A stretch of DNA of 64,000 nucleotides, taken from NCBI GenBank assembly GCA_014654245.1, contig JACWDG010000002.1, positions 1 through 64,000 on the forward strand, read 5' to 3'. A program made the position numbers and the translations under genes. This document shows positions 57,138 through 64,000 of the stretch, piece by piece (the first letter of the stretch is position 1; each line of letters begins with the position of its first letter). This stretch comes from Pelagibacterales bacterium SAG-MED09. GTDB lineage: Bacteria; Pseudomonadota; Alphaproteobacteria; Pelagibacterales; Pelagibacteraceae. Under the pieces are notes generated by a model, which was not told the DNA's origin, did not search any database, and worked only from the letters and a program-made list of their open reading frames with translations.

Positions 57138-58061
57138 GTGAACTATATTAAAAAAATTATTCAAAGCCCTCAACATAGACAACTCATTGGTCTTAAAATT
57201 GGAATTAAAATTCTTAACTGGATGATAAAATATTTTAATTATAAGGGTGATATTATGGTAAATAGACATGGCTCTTTTGTAGGTACTGATGGTGTTTTTT
57301 TATCCACAAAAGGTACAAATAGATATCTCAAATCAAATTCATCTAAAAAAATAAATCAAGGTGCTAACTTAAATGAAAATATAAAAAAAATATTGAATTC
57401 AGTCAAAATTATTTTAGATATTGGTGCAAATGTTGGTGAGATATCTATTTATCTTTCAAAAATGTATCAAAATTCAAAAATATATTCGATTGAACCCTCT
57501 AAGAGAAATTTATTAATTTTTAAAAAAAATTTAGATGATCAATTTGATGAGTGTTCTAATATTACAATAATTGAAAAAGCTGTATGTGATTATAATGGTA
57601 AAATAGATATTACCAGTTCTTTAAATGCAGCTAATACAATAATGATAAACCATGAATTAAATAGAACATTAAAAAGTTACGACAAAAAAATAATTGATCA
57701 TGTCGAGGAAGTAGATGCTATTACTCTTAATGAACTTTGCAAACAAAACCATATTACAGAAATTGATTTTATGAAAGTTGATATTGAAGGTGCTGAACCA
57801 TTATTAACACCATCGATATTGGATTTAAAACCAAGATTAATTTTTATAGAAATCTCATTAAAAAATACCGAAAATAATTATCAGGAAATGTTATCTAAAT
57901 TAGAAAAGCTATATGATATTTATGATAATAATTTGAATATCATTGAAGATATTAAATTATTTGTATTTAATTTGTTTTCAAAAAAAGATGATAAAAATAA
58001 AATTATAGTGACAGATGTATGGCTAGTGAGAAATGACCTCAATTTTAATAGTAAGATTTAA
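57138..58061 (+). CDS. FkbM family SAM-dependent methyltransferase
   Basis: 307 residues from a GTG. VKIILDIGANVGEISIYLSK (about 90-108) is motif I of the SAM-binding fold; YSIEPSKRNL follows, and DFMKVDIEGAEPLLTPSI is the FkbM-specific motif near 207. FkbM enzymes O-methylate sugars or lipids. The first 60 residues include an amphipathic region and no close family match. Substrate unknown; probably surface glycan or lipid modification. Confidence 0.8.
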   Translation: MNYIKKIIQSPQHRQLIGLKIGIKILNWMIKYFNYKGDIMVNRHGSFVGTDGVFLSTKGTNRYLKSNSSKKINQGANLNENIKKILNSVKIILDIGANVGEISIYLSKMYQNSKIYSIEPSKRNLLIFKKNLDDQFDECSNITIIEKAVCDYNGKIDITSSLNAANTIMINHELNRTLKSYDKKIIDHVEEVDAITLNELCKQNHITEIDFMKVDIEGAEPLLTPSILDLKPRLIFIEISLKNTENNYQEMLSKLEKLYDIYDNNLNIIEDIKLFVFNLFSKKDDKNKIIVTDVWLVRNDLNFNSKI

Positions 58062-58158
58062 CATAGTTTTATGGAGATAACGTAAGAATTATCAATATTC
58101 TTTAAAACTAAATAATTAATTAAAAAAATATTTTAAATAAATTAAAATTCTGGATTAT

Positions 58159-58386
58159 ATGAAAGAAGATAATCGATATAAACTCTGGAAAATTATTCAG
58201 GAAGCTGGCGATTATTTGGTGGATGTTTTGCCAGAACATCCTAACCATCCAAAAGGTAGAAACCCTTATGCTCATGTTGCAATATGTGTAAAAGATCACT
58301 TTCAGGCAAGTTATAAAGATATTCCGGATGAAAAGTTTGATGATGTTGTAAATTATATTGAATATTTAAAACAAAACCCAAGTTGA
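58159..58386 (+). CDS. Conserved-looking small protein, 75 residues
   Basis: A hydrophilic protein with LPEHPNHPKGRNPYAHVAICVKDHF read in two pieces and a C-terminal YKDIPDEKFDDVVNYIEYLK. The last part resembles the helix pair at the end of phage antirepressor-type (ORF6C-like) proteins, but the match is from memory and weak. No membrane segment and one cysteine. The composition and long motif runs look like a real protein. It is flanked by gaps of 97 and 134 bases that hold no gene I can support. Confidence 0.65.
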   Translation: MKEDNRYKLWKIIQEAGDYLVDVLPEHPNHPKGRNPYAHVAICVKDHFQASYKDIPDEKFDDVVNYIEYLKQNPS

Positions 58387-58520
58387 ATTATTTCCTATAA
58401 AAAGACTCAATTTTTTTTAGGACAAATCCACGCATGAGTATAAAGCATAGCGCGTATTCAAGATCATCAATAGTAATTCAATTTATCTATTTATACTTCT
58501 ATTCATAAAAATTATATTTT

Positions 58521-59813
58521 ATGAGTAGAAATTCTCAAACTTCACTTAAGTCAGAAATAGATAAATTGATTTATCTTTATAAATCAAAAAATTTTGACTC
58601 TGCATTAAATTTAAGTAACTCATTACTTGAACTTAATCAGGATGAGCCTTTTTTATTGAATATCCATGGTATAATAAATTTGAGTTTAGAAAATTGGCAA
58701 AATGCACTTTTATCTTTTAAAAAAACTTTAAAAAAAGATGATAAATTTATTGAAGCTTACAACAACCTTGGAGTTACTTATAGTCATCTAGGAGAGAACG
58801 ACAAGGCAATAGAAAATTACAAAAAAGCCTTAGAACTAAATAAAGATTATGCAAGTGCATATAATAATCTTGCAACTCAATATGATGATTTTGGAGAATA
58901 TCCTATTGCAATTAAAAATTATACTCAAGCTTTGAGATGTAATCCTGAACACTTAAATGCTCAAAACAATTTAATTCGAATACTAAACTTTTATAAAGCA
59001 GATCAACATGAGGATAATTCAATAATAAAAGCTAATAATAAAATTCAAGAAATGAGCTCTAAAATTCTCACATTTAATGAAATAAATACCTCTAATGTAA
59101 GTAGATTTATTAATGAATGTAATGAAATAATTAAGACAAATTTAAATAAAACTATTTTTTTGGAAACTCAAATACATAAAAGAAATGGGGAAAATTTAAA
59201 TTGTGAAAGACATAAAAAAGTTTTTAATAAATACAATATTATTCCAAAATATTGTTTTAGTTGTTTTAAAGTTCAAATTGAATTAAAGGAAGTTTCTCAA
59301 TTAATAAAATTGTTTTTTATTTTTAATCACTTAAAATTACCAAATGATAATATTAGAAAGTGTTTTATAGAACTCAGAGAAAATGTAAATGGTAACTATA
59401 AAGCTTTAATTTATTGTTCATCTGTCGATGAAGCAAAAGTCGTTTCTGAACTTACTAATGTATATTTAAACAAGTTTCTTAAAAACTTTAAACTAAACAT
59501 CAAAAGAGGATGCACGGAATTTGATTTTTCTTTTCCAGGTTATAAAGATGTAAAAAAAATAAATGAAATTGTTTATAATGAAGAGTGGAAAAAAAAGGAA
59601 AAATTAATTGATATTGAAATAGCTAATGGCAGTCAAAAAGGAAAAAAAATATTCTCAAGGAGTATAAATAATATAACATTAAGTGAAGTATTAATAATTA
59701 ATAATTGGCTTACTTATGCAAAGATTATTAGAGATGAAAGTTATCAAAAAATTAGTTCAGATTTTATATTTTCAGAACACATTTCAAAAATAACAAATAA
59801 ATTAAAAAGTTAA
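58521..59813 (+). CDS. TPR protein with a putative zinc-binding C-terminal domain
   Basis: 430 residues. Residues about 20-155 are TPR repeats with clear consensus at FIEAYNNLGVTYSHLGENDKAIENYKKAL and ASAYNNLATQYDDFGEYPIAIKNYTQAL, each read in parts. The C-terminal part (about 215-430) has Cys228-x-x-His231 and Cys245-x-x-Cys248, a candidate zinc site, followed by RKCFIELRENVNG and YCSSVDEAKVV blocks. I recognise it as a type seen in marine bacteria but know no function. It is cytoplasmic by lack of signal. The stop is 14 bases from the convergent amidinotransferase stop. Confidence 0.72.
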   Translation: MSRNSQTSLKSEIDKLIYLYKSKNFDSALNLSNSLLELNQDEPFLLNIHGIINLSLENWQNALLSFKKTLKKDDKFIEAYNNLGVTYSHLGENDKAIENYKKALELNKDYASAYNNLATQYDDFGEYPIAIKNYTQALRCNPEHLNAQNNLIRILNFYKADQHEDNSIIKANNKIQEMSSKILTFNEINTSNVSRFINECNEIIKTNLNKTIFLETQIHKRNGENLNCERHKKVFNKYNIIPKYCFSCFKVQIELKEVSQLIKLFFIFNHLKLPNDNIRKCFIELRENVNGNYKALIYCSSVDEAKVVSELTNVYLNKFLKNFKLNIKRGCTEFDFSFPGYKDVKKINEIVYNEEWKKKEKLIDIEIANGSQKGKKIFSRSINNITLSEVLIINNWLTYAKIIRDESYQKISSDFIFSEHISKITNKLKS

Positions 59814-59827
59814 TAAAATTAAAATAA

Positions 59828-60943
59828 TTATTGTTTTGGAAAATAATCCTTCAAAGTACCTTCCCTATAAACATCTGCTGTACAACAGTGTAATCCTCCT
59901 CCAAATGCGTATGCATCTCTTAGCTCTACAGGGATTACTTCCATGCCTAATTTATCTAATTGCTCTGCTTGATAAACTTCACTTTTTTCAACACAAACTG
60001 TTTTTGGATCAAGCACTAGCACATTCATAGATAGCCAAACTGAGGAATAACAAAGTGCTGGGGGCTCATTGTGTGCTGGTTGTGCACTATCAATTATTTG
60101 CCATCCATTGTTTTCAAACAATTTTCTTTGCTCTTTTGGAAGCTTTCTTTGAGGATTGTTAATAATTAATCCTTCTTTGATTGGTGTAAAAGTTGCATCA
60201 ATATGTATAGGATATGGGTCTCCTGGAAAATTTACTGCATGAACTCTGTGATCTTTATAATGTCTCTTTAACCAATTTATACCTTTTAAATTAGTAGTAA
60301 AACCATGCTGCACAACTAAATCTCTTCCAAATCTTAAAACATCTGCTGCATCAAATAATGGTTCTTCCTCTGTTGTCACAAAGTATTTTTGTTCTGTCCA
60401 CTCTAATCTTTTTTGAACTCCGATTTTATCTGATAAATAGTCTTTTCGATAATCTGCATCGGTTAATCTTGGTTTAGGTGCACATTCATGTCTCATATTC
60501 AAATCATTGTCATAATATTCCTTTAACAGGGGTCTGTAACATAAATATTCAAACCATCTGCAACGATAACTCATGGTTGCCTCTAAAATTTCATTTCCAA
60601 CAGTTAACAAAACATCTCTTGGCGGCATACAACCAAACATAGTCTCCGCTTCCCAGTCAGGTGTTGAGGTTTTTTTGCTAAAATCAATTGGAGTTGGACG
60701 ATCTACCCTGATGTCTCTTTTTTCTAACATATTAGAAAAATCATCTAATAGCTGATTTGCTTTATCAACAGTATCTTTGGTTCTTGGACCAAATTTTCCT
60801 CTCATATCACTATCCTCAGGAACTTTAGCATCCAGCGCAGGTTCTGGTGCTGGAATACATGTGCCATCAGCTCTTCCCACAATTACATGTTTTAAAGGAT
60901 CCCACTCATTCCAACTATTGACGACTATTTTATTTTCATCCAT
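59828..60943 (-). CDS. Glycine amidinotransferase (AGAT) family protein
   Basis: 371 residues, slightly shorter than mitochondrial AGAT. The family moves an amidino group from arginine to glycine, giving guanidinoacetate and ornithine. The catalytic residues line up with human AGAT: Asp201 in DAADVLRFGRD (human Asp254), His247 in PIHIDATF (His303) and Cys353 in GGGLHCCTADVYREGTL (Cys407). MNVLVLD and FEYLCYRP are further matches. A related inosamine amidinotransferase role cannot be excluded. It starts 4 bases after the creatinase stop, in one operon. Confidence 0.88.
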   Translation of the reverse strand: MDENKIVVNSWNEWDPLKHVIVGRADGTCIPAPEPALDAKVPEDSDMRGKFGPRTKDTVDKANQLLDDFSNMLEKRDIRVDRPTPIDFSKKTSTPDWEAETMFGCMPPRDVLLTVGNEILEATMSYRCRWFEYLCYRPLLKEYYDNDLNMRHECAPKPRLTDADYRKDYLSDKIGVQKRLEWTEQKYFVTTEEEPLFDAADVLRFGRDLVVQHGFTTNLKGINWLKRHYKDHRVHAVNFPGDPYPIHIDATFTPIKEGLIINNPQRKLPKEQRKLFENNGWQIIDSAQPAHNEPPALCYSSVWLSMNVLVLDPKTVCVEKSEVYQAEQLDKLGMEVIPVELRDAYAFGGGLHCCTADVYREGTLKDYFPKQ

Positions 60944-60947
60944 TTAA

Positions 60948-62165
60948 CTAAGCTTTTATTATATTGTAATTAGGTCCAAAAGGAAATTTTGTAATATTTT
61001 CAACGCCATCTTTACCAATGATCAATATATCATGTTCTCTATATCCGCCAGCTCCTGGATTACCCTCAGGAATCATAATCATAGGTTCCATCGAAATCAC
61101 CATATTTTCCTCTAAAACAGTATCAATGTCTTCTCTTAATTCTAATCCTGCTTCCCTTCCATAGAAATGAGAAAGAACTCCAAATGAATGTCCGTATCCA
61201 AAAGTTCTATATTGAAGATATCCAAGCTCAGCAAACAATTCATTAAGCTCATGGCATATATCAGAACATTTAACCCCAGGCTTAATTAATTCAAGACCAC
61301 GTTTATGAACTTTTACATTTGCTTCCCAAGCTTTCAATGATGAGTTATCTGCGTAATCTAAAAATAAAGTTCTTTCTAAAGCAGTATAGTAACCGGAAAT
61401 CATTGGAAAGGTATTTAAAGATAAAATATCTCCTTTTTTAATTTTTCGATTTGTTTTAGGATTGTGTGCACCGTCTGTATTAATTCCAGACTGAAACCAA
61501 ACCCATGTATCCATATATTCGGCATCTGGATACTTATTTACAATTTCTCTCTCCATTTTATCTCGACCTGCAATTGCAATTTCAATTTCAGTATTTCCTT
61601 CTATTATATTTTTGACTATCTCTTCACCACCAAGATCTGCGATTTTTGCTCCATTTTTAATAATTTCAATTTCCTCATTAGATTTGATCATTCTTAATTG
61701 CATTAATTTTTTTGCAACATCATGAAAAACTGAAAATGTAAATATAGATGCAATTTTTTCTCTTATATCTAAAGTAATATGATCATATTCAAGGCCTATA
61801 TTTTTTGGAGGCTCATCTCTTCCAACAACTGATACAATTGCTCTTAAAAAATTATCTCTTTTCCAATCTGTATAAATGACATTATCACAGTAAGATCTTC
61901 TCCAAGGTTGACTTGCATCAATATTTGCTGAAATAGTATAAATTTTATTTTTAGTTATCACACAACCATAAGGTCTTCCAAAGGAACAATAAATAAAACC
62001 TGTGTAATAAGCAATATTATGCATAGATGTTAAAATAATCATATCTAGATTACTTTTATCCATTACTGACCTAAGTTTGCTTACTCTTTGATTATATTCC
62101 TCATTTGAAAAAGGGAGTTTTTTTTTTTCTCCATTTTTTAATGTAAAAAAATCAGGTCTTTCCAT
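60948..62165 (-). CDS. Creatinase (creatine amidinohydrolase) or close relative
   Basis: 405 residues of the pita-bread fold, much closer to Pseudomonas creatinase than to M24 peptidases. Creatinase splits creatine to sarcosine and urea. The active-site set is present: Phe62 and Arg64 in YCSFGRPY, His234 in SGINTDGAHNP (His232 in P. putida), Glu264 in YYTALERTLF, His326 in FGYGHSFG, Arg337 in FYGREAGLELRED and Glu360 in SMEPMI. Most of the offset is a constant +2. The metal ligands of aminopeptidases are changed as in creatinase. Guanidinoacetate is an alternative substrate. It sits between a DMT transporter gene and AGAT. Confidence 0.88.
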   Translation of the reverse strand: MERPDFFTLKNGEKKKLPFSNEEYNQRVSKLRSVMDKSNLDMIILTSMHNIAYYTGFIYCSFGRPYGCVITKNKIYTISANIDASQPWRRSYCDNVIYTDWKRDNFLRAIVSVVGRDEPPKNIGLEYDHITLDIREKIASIFTFSVFHDVAKKLMQLRMIKSNEEIEIIKNGAKIADLGGEEIVKNIIEGNTEIEIAIAGRDKMEREIVNKYPDAEYMDTWVWFQSGINTDGAHNPKTNRKIKKGDILSLNTFPMISGYYTALERTLFLDYADNSSLKAWEANVKVHKRGLELIKPGVKCSDICHELNELFAELGYLQYRTFGYGHSFGVLSHFYGREAGLELREDIDTVLEENMVISMEPMIMIPEGNPGAGGYREHDILIIGKDGVENITKFPFGPNYNIIKA

Positions 62166-62182
62166 TTAATCCATCTAAGAAA

Positions 62183-63088
62183 TTAATTTAGTCCAATATA
62201 TCGTTTATTCCATCTCATAATCAAACTGTAATAAAATAAAGATATAAATAAAAAGAAACCACCAATAATAGTATTTGTATCTGGTACTTCATTAATACCA
62301 AATAAAGGTAACCATACCCAAAAAATTCCACCAATTACTTCTGTTAAAGAAAGTAAAGTTAATTCAGCTGCAGGGATTACTTTAGAGCCAATAGAATATA
62401 AAATTAATCCGAGACAAACTAAAGTACCATGTAATGAAAATAATGAACTATTATAACTGGTTGAAAAAAAAACCTGTCCTTTTAATAAAATAATTATTGT
62501 TGCAAAAACAAAGCAAAAGAAACCTGCGAAAGCAACTGTTGTAAACTTGGGTGTTTCTTTTCTCCACCTTAATGTTACTGAAAAAACTGAAAAGCCTATA
62601 GAAGAAGTTATTCCAAAAACAAATCCAACTAGAGAATTTTCTCCGGTATTCCCAAAAGCCATTATTATAATTCCAATTGTTGCTATGATAATTGAAATCC
62701 AAACACTCAGAGAAATTTGTTCTTTTAAAAAGATAAATGCCAAAAGAGCTGTAAAAAAAGGCATAGCAGCTAAACATAATAAAGTAATTGCTGCTGTAGT
62801 GTTTGTAATTGAATAAATAAATGTGATCATAGCAATACCAAGACCTGATCCACCTATAATTCCAGATATACCTATTCTAAGATAGTTCTTCCAAAATTTA
62901 AATCCTTCTTCAAAATATAAATAAAGATTAAGAATAATAAAAATAGTAATACCTCTCCCAAATATATATTGCCATGGAACTTGGTTAGGACTATCCATAT
63001 ATCGAACTACCAAAGGCCCAAATGACCATAAAATTCCTGCAAATAAAACAACTTGGATAGCTATTTTTGGGTTTTTTAATTCTAACAT
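62183..63088 (-). CDS. DMT superfamily transporter (EamA family), first gene of the creatinase operon
   Basis: 301 residues, ten helices in two repeats (ILWSFGPLVVRYMDSP and FVFGITSSIGFSVFSVT). FIFLKEQISLSVW and the late SLTEVIGGIFWVWLPLF are family segments. It is 17 bases before creatinase and on the same strand, so it may carry creatine, guanidinoacetate, sarcosine or urea; EamA proteins are often exporters, so direction is open. The start at 63088 lies at the predicted transcription start of the palindrome-bearing promoter. Confidence 0.85.
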   Translation of the reverse strand: MLELKNPKIAIQVVLFAGILWSFGPLVVRYMDSPNQVPWQYIFGRGITIFIILNLYLYFEEGFKFWKNYLRIGISGIIGGSGLGIAMITFIYSITNTTAAITLLCLAAMPFFTALLAFIFLKEQISLSVWISIIIATIGIIIMAFGNTGENSLVGFVFGITSSIGFSVFSVTLRWRKETPKFTTVAFAGFFCFVFATIIILLKGQVFFSTSYNSSLFSLHGTLVCLGLILYSIGSKVIPAAELTLLSLTEVIGGIFWVWLPLFGINEVPDTNTIIGGFFLFISLFYYSLIMRWNKRYIGLN

Positions 63089-63094
63089 CGCGGA

Positions 63095-63123
63095 ACAATA
63101 ATTCTAAAAATTTAGAACTACAA
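63095..63123 (-). promoter_or_regulatory. Predicted promoter and palindromic operator of the DMT-creatinase-AGAT operon
   Basis: On the reverse strand TTGTAG (63123-63118), a 17-base spacer and TATTGT (63100-63095) form a promoter. The spacer is filled by the perfect palindrome TTCTAAA-TT-TTTAGAA (63117-63102 read on that strand). A repressor here would block polymerase. Expected start is at or beside the ATG at 63088. The same palindrome could instead act as a weak hairpin for moeA, but no T-run follows it. Confidence 0.55.
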
Positions 63124-63138
63124 CAAAATTACATTACT

Positions 63139-64000
63139 TTAATCTAAAATTTTATTTGGACTGTTAGGTAAAAAACAATCAATAATTTGACCTTTTTTAA
63201 ATTTAGTTTGCCCTTGAGGTAGGACTGCCCATATATTTGATTTTACAAAAGAGTTAATTCTAAAGGACTCTTGACCAGGTAATAGCTTTACTTCTAATTT
63301 ACCATTTTTGGTTGTAATTAGTTTACTTTTAATAAATCTTGTCAAAAATTTTTTTTTTTCAAAATTATTCTTCAAAATAGCCTTAATAGGTTTTTCTGGA
63401 CTCAAATTCAATATATTTTCAATATAAGGATAAACAAAAAATCTGAAACATGCCGCAGATGAAATCGGATTTCCAGGTAAGCCAAATATAATTTTTTGTT
63501 TAATTTTAGCAAACAAAATTGGTTTTCCTGGCCTTATCATTACACTTTTAAAATAATGTGAATTCTTAAATTTTTTTATTACACTAGGAATATAATCAAA
63601 TTTTCCAGCTGATACTGCTCCTGAAGTTATAATGATATCAATTTTTGATTTTAAAATTTTTTTAATCTTAGATTTAAATAAATTTTGATGATTGTCTCTC
63701 AAGATACCGCCATTTTTAAAATTAAATAAGAAATTTTCATTTAAATTTTCAATATAATTACTATTAGAGTTTCTTACTTTCCAGTTTGGAATCCTATTAG
63801 AATTAGAAATTTCATTGCCTGTTGAAAAAAAAATAATATTTAACTTTTTTTTAACTTTTATTTTTTGAACACCCAAAGTTTTTAAAGCTAAAATATGATT
63901 GGGTTGAATGATTGTCCCCTTTTTAACAATTAATTTTCCTTTTTTATAATCTGATCCTTTAAATCTTACATGATTATTTTTACTTATTTTGTGATCAATT
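63139..64000 (-). CDS. moeA: Molybdopterin molybdenumtransferase MoeA (5'-truncated by window edge)
   Basis: The reverse frame is open from the window edge to 63139, giving 286 codons with no start in view. An internal TTG at 63876 is not the start, since in-frame codons upstream read VKKGTIIQPNHILALKTLGV, a normal MoeA segment. IIFFSTGNEI, DIIITSGAVSAGKFDYI, MIRPGKPILFAKI, FGLPGNPISSAACFRFFVYP are the molybdopterin-binding domain; a C-terminal domain follows. It inserts molybdate into adenylylated molybdopterin. The operon behind it begins 50 bases downstream. Confidence 0.93.
   Translation of the reverse strand, partial: IDHKISKNNHVRFKGSDYKKGKLIVKKGTIIQPNHILALKTLGVQKIKVKKKLNIIFFSTGNEISNSNRIPNWKVRNSNSNYIENLNENFLFNFKNGGILRDNHQNLFKSKIKKILKSKIDIIITSGAVSAGKFDYIPSVIKKFKNSHYFKSVMIRPGKPILFAKIKQKIIFGLPGNPISSAACFRFFVYPYIENILNLSPEKPIKAILKNNFEKKKFLTRFIKSKLITTKNGKLEVKLLPGQESFRINSFVKSNIWAVLPQGQTKFKKGQIIDCFLPNSPNKILD

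Noticed and set aside
58434-58508. 24-codon frame (ATG to TAA) between the 75-residue gene and the TPR gene
   Set aside because: Weak ribosome site at poor spacing and no recognisable sequence; expected by chance in a 134-base gap.
58387-58520. Possible small RNA or tRNA remnant with a GC-richer patch near 58430-58460
   Set aside because: No cloverleaf, CCA end or stable hairpin could be drawn by eye; nothing supportable.
60948-62165. Annotation of the creatinase as a generic M24 Xaa-Pro peptidase
   Set aside because: The metal ligands of M24 peptidases are replaced in the creatinase pattern and the guanidinium-binding Phe/Arg residues are present.

Overview
The window is a gene-dense, very AT-rich stretch of a streamlined marine alphaproteobacterium. 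Protein style (Lys/Asn/Ile-rich), interlocked genes and gene content all point to the SAR11 clade (Candidatus Pelagibacter or a close relative); this is judged from gene content and style, not from a marker-gene tree. About 66 protein genes are packed with almost no spacers: no gene-free stretch exceeds about 135 bases. I see no rRNA or tRNA gene, CRISPR array, insertion sequence or prophage.

Layout. 1-5.5 kb: the cut start of moaB, a TauE/SafE exporter, a 2OG-Fe(II) oxygenase-like protein, a homocysteine S-methyltransferase, a DMT transporter, a YbaK-type deacylase and glnA. 5.5-12 kb: a hidden 56-residue gene, then an eight-gene iscR-sufBCDSU-sufT-sufA operon with a near-perfect IscR site over its promoter. 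12-23.8 kb: hydrolase, anmK, tyrS, a coupled mrcA-prfB-asmA-like unit (prfB needs a programmed +1 frameshift), RNase E and thiS-thiG. 23.7-33 kb: aroQ-accB-accC, DUF2155, an NDUFA12 complex I accessory gene, an orphan domain of class II ribonucleotide reductase, aspS, hda, DUF2066, purMN and ndk. 33-51.5 kb: a conserved alphaproteobacterial block of pepA, lptF-lptG-lptD-surA-pdxA-rsmA, gmk, acpP-fabG-fabD, rpsF-rpsR-rplI-dnaB, an RND/MMPL exporter and cvpA-purF. Genes often seen inside this block (fabF/mltG after acpP, alr/radA after dnaB) are absent here. 51.5-59.8 kb: gshA-gshB, two transporters, cmk, then a more accessory run: an SMR protein lacking its essential Glu, an FkbM methyltransferase, a 75-residue protein and a TPR protein. 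59.8-63.1 kb: an operon of DMT transporter, creatinase and glycine amidinotransferase, with a perfect palindrome filling the spacer of its promoter. 63.1-64 kb: the cut moeA.

The most interesting unit is the transporter-creatinase-amidinotransferase operon. Active-site residues of both enzyme families are intact, so it looks like a small creatine/guanidinoacetate pathway. Two readings fit: use of imported creatine as a source of sarcosine and urea, or a shunt that turns arginine into ornithine and urea by way of guanidinoacetate. Other points worth attention are the RNase E without a Zn-link, the SMR Glu-to-Gly change, the stand-alone NrdJ-type domain with an unknown N-terminus, a hairpin enclosing the dnaB start codon, and several promoters whose predicted start falls on or next to the ATG (leaderless mRNAs).
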